DNA of 64,000 bases from Bog-473 sp963711065. GTDB taxonomy: Bacteria; Actinomycetota; Acidimicrobiia; Acidimicrobiales; RAAP-2. The stretch lies in assembly GCA_963711065.1 (NCBI GenBank), contig CAVQCO010000006.1, positions 558,001 to 622,000 of the forward strand. The letters are read 5' to 3'. Made by a program: the position numbers and the translations under genes. Positions 8,503 through 16,018 of the stretch are shown piece by piece (within the stretch, counting starts at the first letter, position 1; each line of letters begins with the position of its first letter). The notes beneath the pieces were generated by a model. That model saw nothing but the letters and a program-made list of their open reading frames with translations, did no database searches and had not been told where the DNA came from.

Positions 8503-9132
8503 CTAGTCGGTGTCGAGGCCCAATTCCCGCCGTACGTCCGCGGTGGTGTTGGTGTGGGGGAACGGCTCGTCGGGGACCTCGAGGTGCAGCGCGGCACAGA
8601 TCGGCCGCCACCCTTCTTCGGGACGCCACTCGAGCAGGCGGTCCTTGGGTGCGGTCGCCCGCACGTTCTCGTTGTAGGCGAGATACGCGGCCTTGGCCGC
8701 GGCCTCGTCCCGCCAGTCCGGCGTGAACGCGTTCATCATCCCCCGACCCATGCGGGTCCAGCCGTCGTCGGGGGCGTCGTCCGCGTAGTAGGTGGCCAAC
8801 GCCACGAAGATGGTGCCCGAGGCGCTCTTCCACCAGGCGTCGGCGTCCCGCACCGACAACAGGATCACGGCGTCGGGGAACGCGGCACTGATCTCCGGCC
8901 AGAACGGGGCGGCCGGCCAATCGACCGTCGCCGAGTAGCCGTCGAAGAAATCGAGCCACGCCGGCGGTCGACCCGCATAGGCGTCACCCCACGCGTCCGG
9001 GTCGTCGGGGCGCTCCCTGACCTCCAGCATGTGGTAACAGGGCCCACCGAGAAGACGCTCGAGCGCGGCTTTCAGCGACAGCGTCCCGGTCCTTCCCAAC
9101 CCGGCGCCCACGACCTGCAGACCCACTTGCAC
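8503..9132 (-). CDS. Sulfotransferase family protein
   Basis: 209 residues from GTG 9132, chosen because GAGAGGAC lies just upstream. The frame itself opens at 9180. The PAPS 5'-phosphosulfate loop is VVGAGLGRTGTLSLKAALE at the N-terminus, and the 3'-phosphate region is AVILLSVRDADAWWKSA, both typical of the sulfotransferase family with P-loop-like fold. The C-terminus DRLLEWRPEEGWRPICAALHLEVPDEPFPHTN is the usual end of this subfamily. Acceptor unknown. It is convergent with the F420-reductase-like gene. Confidence 0.78.
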   Translation of the reverse strand: MQVGLQVVGAGLGRTGTLSLKAALERLLGGPCYHMLEVRERPDDPDAWGDAYAGRPPAWLDFFDGYSATVDWPAAPFWPEISAAFPDAVILLSVRDADAWWKSASGTIFVALATYYADDAPDDGWTRMGRGMMNAFTPDWRDEAAAKAAYLAYNENVRATAPKDRLLEWRPEEGWRPICAALHLEVPDEPFPHTNTTADVRRELGLDTD

Positions 9133-9236
9133 CGTCCTCTCGGTCCAGAGATCACCCGTGCGCCGGCGACGGAATCCCAAGCACGTCGGCAGCCGCCTCC
9201 GAGCTGGTGTCCAGGGTGGCCGTCCACACTTCGCTC

Positions 9237-9530
9237 ATGAACGTGATCATCTTGGAGTCGTGCCACAGTACCTGGATCTTCGAGCCTCGACAGTTGCGGT
9301 TCTGCCGGATCCTGAAGGGCATCGAGGTCGGACGCCGGCGGGTCTCGACGGAGTGGCGCCCCTATTGGGACCTCGAGATCGATCCACACCGTGCGGCCTT
9401 CACCGTGTGCCTCGACGAGGCCCGCACGCGCCTGATCCGGTCGGTGCGGCAGATGGAGCGCTGCGCGGAGTGCGGAGGGTACGAGACCGTGGAGCTGTCG
9501 CTCGAGGACATCCGTCGGGCAGTGGCCTAG
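9237..9530 (+). CDS. Conserved hypothetical protein with CxxC, 97 aa
   Basis: Start ATG 9237 (MNVIILESCHSTWIFEPRQ). An upstream frame start at 9207 is less likely. The body RILKGIEVGRRRVSTEWRPY and the tail CAECGGYETVELSLEDIR look like a small actinobacterial family I have seen only as hypothetical. The CAEC pair plus Cys9 could bind a metal. It diverges from the sulfotransferase. No function is assigned. Confidence 0.6.
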   Translation: MNVIILESCHSTWIFEPRQLRFCRILKGIEVGRRRVSTEWRPYWDLEIDPHRAAFTVCLDEARTRLIRSVRQMERCAECGGYETVELSLEDIRRAVA

Positions 9531-9549
9531 GGCGTACGCTCCATCGGCG

Positions 9550-10170
9550 ATGGGAGTGGACGAGCTCGGACCCTGGCTGCCCCTGGGGCTCGGCGACGTC
9601 GTGCGGCTCTTCGCGGGGTTCCCGGCGCGCTGGTGGATCACTGGTGGGCTCGCGCTCGAGCTGCACCTTGGCCGGTCATGGCGCGCGCACGAGGACAGCG
9701 ACGTGAGCCTGCTGCGTCAGGACGCCCCGGCGCTCCGTCACCTCCTGGCCGGTTGGGACCTGTGCGTCGCGGCCGCCGGCTCGCTCTCCCCGTGGGACGG
9801 GGCCCCGCCCTCGGCCGAGGCCAACCACAACAACGTGAGGTGCCGGACGGCCACGGACCAGCCCTGGTGCCTCGACGTGACCATCGGCGACGGTGACGGG
9901 GACTGCTGGGTCTTCCGGCGCGACCCGACGCTCCGGGTCCCGTGGGACGAGGCCGTCCTTCACGACCGGGAGGGCGTCCCGTACCTGGCTCCCGAGCTCC
10001 AGCTCCTGTTCAAGAGCAAGAACGCCCGGCCGAAGGACGACGTCGACGCCCGGGAGGTCATCCCCGAGCTCACGGTGGACCGACGGCGTCGGCTCCGCCA
10101 CCTCCTGCCCGACGATCACCCGTGGCAGGCCCTCGTGGAGCGACCGGGAGGTCGTCCATGTCGGACCTAG
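9550..10170 (+). CDS. Nucleotidyltransferase-fold protein (aminoglycoside adenylyltransferase-like)
   Basis: 206 residues. The segment WWITGGLALELHLGRSWRAHEDSDVSLLR fits the minimal nucleotidyltransferase pattern GG...H.D.D, with a later acidic pair in WCLDVTIGDGDGD and KARPKDDVDAREV-like C-terminal features. This is the PF10706/ANT(2'')-like group, which is widespread in soil actinobacteria and often unrelated to resistance. Resistance activity is not implied. It lies 19 nt after the CxxC protein and overlaps the cupin start by 13 nt, suggesting co-transcription. Confidence 0.7.
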   Translation: MGVDELGPWLPLGLGDVVRLFAGFPARWWITGGLALELHLGRSWRAHEDSDVSLLRQDAPALRHLLAGWDLCVAAAGSLSPWDGAPPSAEANHNNVRCRTATDQPWCLDVTIGDGDGDCWVFRRDPTLRVPWDEAVLHDREGVPYLAPELQLLFKSKNARPKDDVDAREVIPELTVDRRRRLRHLLPDDHPWQALVERPGGRPCRT

Positions 10171-10688
10171 AAGGGCCGAAGGTGGCCGGTCGTGAAGCCG
10201 TCTTCCGGCATCTCGAGGATCCCGACGTCCCCTGGCAGCAGGTCCGTGCCGTGCGGTTGGCCGACGGCACCGTGGCCTCGGTGTGGGAGAAGTGGCTGGC
10301 CTTCTCCGCCGACCCGCTCTACCTCTCGTTGTACGCCAGGTGGGATCCCGGCGTGATCCAGCGCCGTCACGGGCACCTGAGCCCGCATGTCGTGATGGTC
10401 CTGGAGGGGGAGATCACCTGCGGCGGCCGGCACTGCCCCGCGGGCACCCACATCGAGCTGCCCCAAGGAGCCGCCTTCGGCCCCTTCGAGGCCGGTCCCG
10501 AGGGAGCGCTCCTCTTCGAGGTGATGATGGGTGACCCACGCGGCTGGGGGGACGATCCGGCATCCTTCGAGCGCCTGCTGCGACAGCGAGGCGCGCAGGC
10601 TCTGCCGGACCCCCCGATCGAACTGCCGCAGTGGCTCGAGGACCTCCGGGGGCGCTGGGTGAGCGACGAGGTCCGAGAGCCCGGCTGA
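10158..10688 (+). CDS. Cupin-domain protein
   Basis: 176 residues from ATG 10158, with GGGAGG 6 nt upstream, overlapping the preceding gene. The single cupin motif is RRHGHLSPHVVMVLEGEITCGG, a spacer, then CPAGTHIELPQGAAFGPFEAGPEG. The two His and the Glu of cupin motif 1 are present; motif 2 lacks the usual His, so metal binding is uncertain. The C-terminal part carries a WGDDPASFERLLRQRG helix. Likely a small-molecule binding or isomerase-type protein; substrate unknown. Confidence 0.72.
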   Translation: MSDLEGPKVAGREAVFRHLEDPDVPWQQVRAVRLADGTVASVWEKWLAFSADPLYLSLYARWDPGVIQRRHGHLSPHVVMVLEGEITCGGRHCPAGTHIELPQGAAFGPFEAGPEGALLFEVMMGDPRGWGDDPASFERLLRQRGAQALPDPPIELPQWLEDLRGRWVSDEVREPG

Positions 10689-10693
10689 CGGCG

Positions 10694-11341
10694 ATGGAGC
10701 CCTTCGACGCCTCGGTCGTGCGTGCCGCCTATGACACCGTCGCCGAGGACTACGCAGAAGCCTTCGCCGATGATCTCCTCCGGCTCCCGATCGATCGCGC
10801 CGTCCTCGATTCCTTCGTCCTGCGACTCGCCCCCGGAGAGCGGGTGCTCGACCTCGGTTGCGGTCCGGGCCAGGTCGGTCAGTACCTCGCCGAACGAGGA
10901 CCTCTCGTGATCGGGATGGACCTGGCGCCACAGATGCTCCTCTTGACGCGCCGGCGCACCGGCAATGGTCGCGTCGTGTGCGGCGACATGTGCTCCATCC
11001 CCTTTCGTTCGGGGTCGTTCTCGGGCGTCGTCGCGTTCTACTCCGTGCACAACCTTCCCCGTCCGGCGCTTCGCACAGCCTTGGCCGAGATCCACCGGAT
11101 CCTCGAGCCGGCGGGCACGTTCGTCGTCGCCACCCATCTGGGCGAGGCTGAGGTGTACAGCAACCAGTTTCTGGGTCACGAGATCGAGACCGTGGGAGGC
11201 ACTCTCTACCGTGACGACGAACTGCTCGCGGCGTTGCAGGGCCGGTCCTTCGTGGTCGAAGAAGTTCGCCGTCGCGACCCGCTGCCTCACGAGCACAAGA
11301 CCGAAAGGATCTATCTGACCGCCAGGAGTGCGGGCGATTGA
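10694..11341 (+). CDS. SAM-dependent class I methyltransferase
   Basis: 215 residues from ATG 10694, 5 nt after the cupin stop. N-terminal VVRAAYDTVAEDYAEAF precedes motif I RVLDLGCGPGQVGQYLAERG, then VIGMDLAPQML, GDMCSIPFRSGSFSGVVAFYSVHNLPR, and EIHRILEPAGTFVVATHLGEAE. This order is typical of small-molecule methyltransferases of the UbiE/Methyltransf_11 type. The tail KTERIYLTARS is also common in this group. It is probably in one transcript with the nucleotidyltransferase and cupin genes. Substrate unknown. Confidence 0.8.
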   Translation: MEPFDASVVRAAYDTVAEDYAEAFADDLLRLPIDRAVLDSFVLRLAPGERVLDLGCGPGQVGQYLAERGPLVIGMDLAPQMLLLTRRRTGNGRVVCGDMCSIPFRSGSFSGVVAFYSVHNLPRPALRTALAEIHRILEPAGTFVVATHLGEAEVYSNQFLGHEIETVGGTLYRDDELLAALQGRSFVVEEVRRRDPLPHEHKTERIYLTARSAGD

Positions 11342-11429
11342 CCCTTGGCGTGATGCCCGTGTGCGTGTCTCGTTCCGGCGCCCGGCGGCCGGTCGCTCTC
11401 CGGCGACGCCGGCGTGCCATACTCCGCCG

Positions 11430-12842
11430 ATGTCCGACGCCAGGTTCGGCGATCGTTGCGCCGGGTCACGACCGGTGACCGTCATCGGACGGTCGAGAGG
11501 CCAGAGCCTGGCGCTCGCCGGGGTGCTGACCATCTCGGCGCTCGTCGCAACGTTCACGTCCCGTCCGGCGGGCGCGGCCGGTGACCGGACGGGGGACGTG
11601 CACGCGGTCGGGATGACCACCGAGACCTACGTCGACACCACCCGGCCGACGGCGGCATGGGGGTCGAGCCCGTCACGGCCGTCGCGCACCCTGGTGACGA
11701 CGATCCTCTACCCCGCCCAGGGGGCGGCCTCGTCGGGAGCGCTGGCGGGAGCCAGCCCAGACCGCAGCGGCGCACCGTATCCGCTCATCGTGTTCGCCCA
11801 CGGACTCGGGGCGGACCCGATGCAGTACATCTCGCTCCTCCGCCACTGGGCCGCGGCGGGGTTCGTGGTCGCGGCACCGCTGTTCCCACTGAGCAGCTCC
11901 CAGACGCCGGGTGGCCCCGACGGGGGCGACGTCATCAACCAGCCGGCCGACATGAGCTTCGTCATCACCTCCGTCCTCGCAACGTCCGCTGAGTCCGGCG
12001 GGCTCCTCAGTGGCCTGGTCGACCCGCAGGCGATCGGAGCCGCCGGTCACTCGAACGGAGCGATCACGACGCTCGGCCTCGTGGCGAACACGTGCTGCCA
12101 CGACCATCGCGTGAAGGCGGCCGTCGTGATGGCCGGGGCTCCCGAGGCGTTCCCCGGTGGTCAGTACGACCTGGCCCAGGCGCCACCGCTCCTCCTGGTG
12201 CACGGCACCGCCGACGCGCTGGTCCCCTACAGCGGAGCCGTGGCTGCCTTCAACGGTGCGCACGGGCCGAAGGCCCTGCTCAGCATCAAGGGCGGGGACC
12301 ACGGGTCGGCGGCCGGGCTGACGGCTTCATCGGAGGTCGCCGTGCAGCGCACGACGACGGACTTCTTCGAGGCGTACCTCGAGGACGACCACCCGGCGCG
12401 GGCGGGCCTGACGGCGGCCGGCCAGTCCGCCGTGACCGCGGTGCGCTTCGACGCGACGCCCGGATCGAGGACGACCATCCCCACCCTTCCGCCGCCGGTG
12501 CTCCATCTGCGGGCCTCCGTGACGCCCACCACCAACCTGACCAACGGTGAGACGGTGGCGGTCAAATGGAGCGCCTACACCGCCGGGAAGGTCGTCAACA
12601 TCTTGGAATGCAACGCCAGCGACCTCCACCTGAACAGCTCTGCGGCGTGCAGCTTCGCCCACGCCGACATCCTCACTCCCGACCCGACGGGTCGGGGCAC
12701 GGCCAAGCTCGAGATCGTGGAGGGCCCCGTCGGGAACGGCACCTGTGACGCCACCCACCCCGGATGCATGATCGTGATCAACAATGCCAGCTCGACGGCG
12801 CCGAACGCATCGGTCAAGGTCCCGATCAGCTTCGCCTCGTAG
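11430..12842 (+). CDS. Secreted alpha/beta hydrolase with C-terminal neocarzinostatin-like domain
   Basis: 470 residues from ATG 11430. Signal segment LALAGVLTISALVATF ends near AGAAGD. The hydrolase core (about 85-325) has the oxyanion strand LIVFAHGLGADP, nucleophile Ser208 in AGHSNG, Asp262 in HGTADALVP and His291 in GGDHGS, typical of secreted DLH/PET-hydrolase-type esterases. Residues 357-470 form a separate beta-rich domain: VTPTTNLTNGETVAVKWSAY, Cys394 and Cys407, then Cys439 and Cys446, and ending VKVPISF. That pattern and cysteine spacing resemble the neocarzinostatin/macromomycin apoprotein fold. Substrate unknown. A GTG at 11475 is an alternative start. Confidence 0.75.
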   Translation: MSDARFGDRCAGSRPVTVIGRSRGQSLALAGVLTISALVATFTSRPAGAAGDRTGDVHAVGMTTETYVDTTRPTAAWGSSPSRPSRTLVTTILYPAQGAASSGALAGASPDRSGAPYPLIVFAHGLGADPMQYISLLRHWAAAGFVVAAPLFPLSSSQTPGGPDGGDVINQPADMSFVITSVLATSAESGGLLSGLVDPQAIGAAGHSNGAITTLGLVANTCCHDHRVKAAVVMAGAPEAFPGGQYDLAQAPPLLLVHGTADALVPYSGAVAAFNGAHGPKALLSIKGGDHGSAAGLTASSEVAVQRTTTDFFEAYLEDDHPARAGLTAAGQSAVTAVRFDATPGSRTTIPTLPPPVLHLRASVTPTTNLTNGETVAVKWSAYTAGKVVNILECNASDLHLNSSAACSFAHADILTPDPTGRGTAKLEIVEGPVGNGTCDATHPGCMIVINNASSTAPNASVKVPISFAS

Positions 12843-12923
12843 CGGTCCGGCGTTCGACTCGAGTGGGTCGCCCCGCGCCTTCAGGTGCGAAGCTCCTCCA
12901 GAGCCGCTCCGTCCCGCGAGCGG

Positions 12924-13085
12924 TTACGACGCGCCGACCGCGGCGAGATGCGCCGCCAGCACCTCTGCCGCAGCTTCTGGCCGTTTGCAACGGCCACCAG
13001 TGCCCGGCAGCGTGCAGTGTCTCGTGGCAGGCACCCAGCGTGTCGGCCACCTCGCGGAGCGCGTCAGCCGGTCGGACCGGCGTGG
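12924..13085 (-). pseudogene. Remnant of an alpha/beta hydrolase C-terminus
   Basis: Downstream of, and slightly overlapping, the thioesterase gene, the minus strand reads TPVRPADALREVADTL, then HAAGHWWPLQ, then in a frame shifted by one base RPEAAAEVLAAHLAAVGAS and TAA at 12924. This is the familiar hydrolase ending in which catalytic His sits in a GHWP-type motif before a final helix. The shift falls in an AAA run near 12990. No upstream catalytic core remains, so this is a decayed fragment rather than a gene. Confidence 0.45.
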
Positions 13086-13855
13086 TGGTCCTCCACGCCC
13101 GCCGCGATCATCCGCCGCCAGGCCCGGTCGACCAGCGGCGCCTCCGCCACGTCGGCGTTGCCCGACACGATGTCGAGCATCTGGCCCGGCAGCACCTCGA
13201 TGAAGATCCCGTCGGCCTCCGCCGTCAGCTCCCCCTCGTGGTAGATGCCGCCCCAGGTGAAGATCTTGCGCCCCTCGCGGCCGGAGAAGCGCGCCACCAG
13301 GTCGAGCGGCGCCAGCAGCGGCGTCGGCCGCCGGTAGCGCACCTTGAGCGTGCCCGTCATGCCGGCCTGCCCCGCCGTGATGTTGGCCAGCCCGAGCAGC
13401 TCGTCGAAGATCTCGGCGATGACGCCGCCGTGCACGCAGGTGGGCGGCCCCTCGTACTGGTAGCCGCAGGTGACGCGGCCCCGGATCTCGCGCCGGCCGT
13501 CCTCCCCCGTCACGGCCCACACCTCGACCGGCGGTGCGATGGGGTTGGCGTATCCGACCATGGGGCTCGTCGGGAAGTGGTCCTGGGGATGCCCCTGGGT
13601 GTTCGGCTGCAGACGCGTCATCTTCTCCTGCGGTGCCGCCGCCTCGAGCCGGTCCGCCAGGGCGGACATCTCCTCGGCCGCCGCCCCCACGTCCTCGTCG
13701 CTCAGCGGCAGGGCGACCGAGACGCCGGCGATGCGCCGCATGGCGGCCGCCAGCCGGTTGAGGGGCCCGTCCGCCGCAGAGGTGGACGGGCCGTCGATGC
13801 CGGGGAAGCCCTGCCCCGGTCCCGGGCCGGCCGCCTCCGCCGCCCCCGTGCTCAC
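13064..13855 (-). CDS. PaaI/THEM4-type hotdog thioesterase
   Basis: 263 residues. The first 80 are an acidic Gly/Pro-rich leader and helix (LNRLAAAMRRIAGV). The hotdog domain follows with RVTCGYQYEGPPTCVHGGVIAEIFDELLG, the HGGxxxxxxDE active-site motif, then MTGTLKVRYRRPTPLLAPLDLVARF and a GRKIFTWGGIYHEGELTAEADGIFIEV strand pair. These enzymes hydrolyse acyl-CoA thioesters. The start overlaps the enoyl-CoA hydratase stop by 4 nt, so the pair is translationally coupled and probably acts in acyl-CoA turnover. Confidence 0.83.
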   Translation of the reverse strand: MSTGAAEAAGPGPGQGFPGIDGPSTSAADGPLNRLAAAMRRIAGVSVALPLSDEDVGAAAEEMSALADRLEAAAPQEKMTRLQPNTQGHPQDHFPTSPMVGYANPIAPPVEVWAVTGEDGRREIRGRVTCGYQYEGPPTCVHGGVIAEIFDELLGLANITAGQAGMTGTLKVRYRRPTPLLAPLDLVARFSGREGRKIFTWGGIYHEGELTAEADGIFIEVLPGQMLDIVSGNADVAEAPLVDRAWRRMIAAGVEDHHAGPTG

Positions 13856-14646
13856 GAGCGCGTGTAGGTGGGTGGGCGCTTCTCGGCGAACGCCTTCTGA
13901 CCCTCGGCGGCGTCGTTGGACGAGAACACCGGCCAGCCGATCTCGAGTTCGCGGGCCAGACCGTCGACCTCGGACATGCCCTCGGTCTCGCGCACGCTCC
14001 GCTTGATCGCCTCCACCGCCAGCGGCCCGTTCGCCCCGATGACGGCGGCGATCTCCAGCGCCCGCTGCAGCGCCGTGCCGTCGGGGACGACGTGGCCGAT
14101 CAGCCCGATGCGCAGGGCCTCCTCCGCCGGCACCTCGCGCGCCGTGAGCAGCAGCTCCATGGCCAGCGTGTAGGGGATCTGGCGGCGTAGCCGCACCGTC
14201 GAGCCGCCGAGGGGGAACAGGCCGCGCTTGGCCTCGAAGACCCCGAAGACGGCGCTCTCCCCCGCCACCCGGATGTCGGTGGCCTGCAGGATCTCGGTCC
14301 CGCCCGCCACCGCCCAGCCCTCGACGGCGGCGATCAGCGGCTTGCGCAGGTCGTAATGGCGCAGCAGCGCCTTCCAGTGCAGGTCGGGGTCCTCGGCCAT
14401 GCGGGACTGGTACTTCTCGGCGTCGCTGCCGCCCATGGCCTTGAGGTCCATGCCGGCGCAGAACGTGCCGCCGGCGCCGGTGAGGATGGCGCAGCGGATG
14501 TCGTCGTTGCCGTCGATCTCCTCCCAGGCGTCCTTCATGCCCACCAGCATCGGGAGGCTCAGCGCGTTCTTCGCCGCGGGACGGTTCATCGTCACGATGG
14601 CCGTCGCGCCGTCGCGCTCGAACGTCAGGTGCTCAGTGCTGACCAC
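13852..14646 (-). CDS. Enoyl-CoA hydratase/crotonase family protein
   Basis: 264 residues. Crotonase signatures: NRPAAKNALSLPM, the oxyanion hole strand AGGTFCAGMDLKAMG, and IAAVEGWAVAGGTEILQATDIRVA with VFGVFEAKRGLFPLGGS, where Glu in the EAKRGLFP loop is near a catalytic position. The tail KAFAEKRPPTYT is canonical. It hydrates or isomerises 2-enoyl-CoA in beta-oxidation-type pathways. It is followed by the coupled thioesterase and preceded 42 nt upstream by the thiolase gene on the same strand, so a thiolase-hydratase-thioesterase operon is likely. Confidence 0.87.
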   Translation of the reverse strand: MVSTEHLTFERDGATAIVTMNRPAAKNALSLPMLVGMKDAWEEIDGNDDIRCAILTGAGGTFCAGMDLKAMGGSDAEKYQSRMAEDPDLHWKALLRHYDLRKPLIAAVEGWAVAGGTEILQATDIRVAGESAVFGVFEAKRGLFPLGGSTVRLRRQIPYTLAMELLLTAREVPAEEALRIGLIGHVVPDGTALQRALEIAAVIGANGPLAVEAIKRSVRETEGMSEVDGLARELEIGWPVFSSNDAAEGQKAFAEKRPPTYTRS

Positions 14647-14688
14647 GGTCCCCTCCAGAGGTAGGCGCCGATTCTTTGGAAGTACGTC

Positions 14689-15864
14689 CTAGAGCCGCTC
14701 GATGATCGTGCCCGTCGCCACCGCGCCGCCGCAGCACATCGACACGAGGCCGTAGGTGCCGTCGGTCCGCTCGAGCTCGTGCAGGATCGTCGTGATGAGC
14801 CGGCTCCCCGTCGCGCCGACGGGGTGGCCCAGCGCGATGGCGCCACCGTTCACGTTCAGCTTGTCCATGTCGGCGCCGTGCACCTTCGCCCAGCTGCACA
14901 CGACGGAGGCGAAGGCCTCGTTGACCTCGAACAGGTCGATGTCCTGCATCGTCATGCCGGCCTTGGCCAGCACCTTCTCGGTCGCGACGATGGGGCCGTC
15001 GAGGTGGTAGTAGGGGTCGGAGCCGGCCAGCACCTGGGCCACGATGCGAGCCCGTGGCTTGAGGCCCTCGGCCTTGGCCCGCTCCTCGGACATCCACAGC
15101 ACGGCCGCCGCGCCGTCGGAGATCTGCGACGAGGTGCCCGCGGTGTGCATGCCGTCGGGGAGCACCGGCTTCAGCTTGGCCAGCCCCTCGAGCGTCGTCT
15201 CGCGCGGCCCCTGGTCCTTGGACACCACCATCTTCTCGCCAGAGTGCTCGCCGCGCGGCCCCTCCTCGCCGACGATGGGCGCCTCGATGGCGAAGATCTC
15301 GCGGGCGAAGCGGTCCTCGGCGACCGCCCGCGCCGCCTTCTCCTGCGACGCGAAGCCGAGCGCGTCGACGTCCTCGCGCGAGATGCCGTACTTCTTGGAA
15401 ATCCGCTCGGCCGCCTCGAACTGGCTCGGCATGTCGTAGGGAAGGTCCTCGGGCAACGCCCGCCCGACGCCCGGCGCCGATGCGTTCGCCCCGAGCGGGA
15501 TGCGGCTCATGGTCTCGACGCCGCACCCGATCGCCGTGTCGATCGCCCCCGCTGCGATGAGGTTGTTGGCCATGTGGTTGGCCTGTTGCGACGACCCGCA
15601 CTGGCAGTCGATCGTCGTCGCGGCGACGTCGTAGGGCAGGCCGGCCAGCAGCCACGCCGTCCGCGTCACGTTGAAGCCCTGCTCGCCCGCCTGCGTCACG
15701 CACCCGCCGACGACCTGCTCGACCGACGCCGGGTCGATGCCCGCCCGCTTGACGACCTCGGTCTGCGCCGCGCCCAGGAGGTCGGCCGCCCGCAGGCCCG
15801 AGAGCCACCCGTTGCGCTTCCCGATCGGGGTGCGGACCGCCTCGATGATCACCGGCTGCGCCAT
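14689..15864 (-). CDS. Acetyl-CoA acetyltransferase/thiolase, FadA5-like
   Basis: 391 residues from ATG 15864, with AGGAGG upstream. N-terminal PIGKRNGWLSGL, GGCVTQAGEQ and ATTIDCQCGSSQQANH put the nucleophile at Cys89. The catalytic His is in NGGAIALGHPVGATGSR, and the second Cys in MCCGGAVATGT. From memory these segments are strikingly close to mycobacterial FadA5, the thiolase that trims the cholesterol side chain. A KstR-like palindrome lies 60 nt upstream. Steroid use is an inference; the family also includes general beta-ketothiolases. It leads the thiolase-hydratase-thioesterase cluster. Confidence 0.87.
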   Translation of the reverse strand: MAQPVIIEAVRTPIGKRNGWLSGLRAADLLGAAQTEVVKRAGIDPASVEQVVGGCVTQAGEQGFNVTRTAWLLAGLPYDVAATTIDCQCGSSQQANHMANNLIAAGAIDTAIGCGVETMSRIPLGANASAPGVGRALPEDLPYDMPSQFEAAERISKKYGISREDVDALGFASQEKAARAVAEDRFAREIFAIEAPIVGEEGPRGEHSGEKMVVSKDQGPRETTLEGLAKLKPVLPDGMHTAGTSSQISDGAAAVLWMSEERAKAEGLKPRARIVAQVLAGSDPYYHLDGPIVATEKVLAKAGMTMQDIDLFEVNEAFASVVCSWAKVHGADMDKLNVNGGAIALGHPVGATGSRLITTILHELERTDGTYGLVSMCCGGAVATGTIIERL

Positions 15865-15923
15865 GACGGAACTCCTCCTGCTGCCGTTCCCGGCCCTCGG
15901 CCGGCTGCCCGCGTTGGGCGAAT

Positions 15924-15939
15924 TTAGAACCTGTTCTAA
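15924..15939. promoter_or_regulatory. KstR-like operator upstream of the thiolase
   Basis: TTAGAACCTGTTCTAA is a perfect 16-nt palindrome (7-nt arms, CT spacer) containing TnnAACnnGTTnnA. It sits 60 nt before the thiolase start and 80 nt past the acyl-CoA dehydrogenase stop. It shares TAGAAC-NN-GTTCTA with the site at 4911-4924. Confidence 0.72.
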
Positions 15940-16018
15940 CTTTACCACCGGCCCTCCGGGGCCGGCCCCGAAGTCTGCCCGGGCCTGGTCGCCGGGCGCC
16001 AACGCCGCCCCGCCGGAC

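Noticed and set aside
9550..10170. Aminoglycoside resistance gene
   Set aside because: Only the nucleotidyltransferase fold is seen. Members of this group are common in soil actinobacteria and usually not resistance determinants.
6949..11341. A natural-product gene cluster (two methyltransferases, sulfotransferase, nucleotidyltransferase, cupin)
   Set aside because: Genes are on both strands, have no core synthase (PKS, NRPS, terpene or RiPP), and look like a mixed accessory block.
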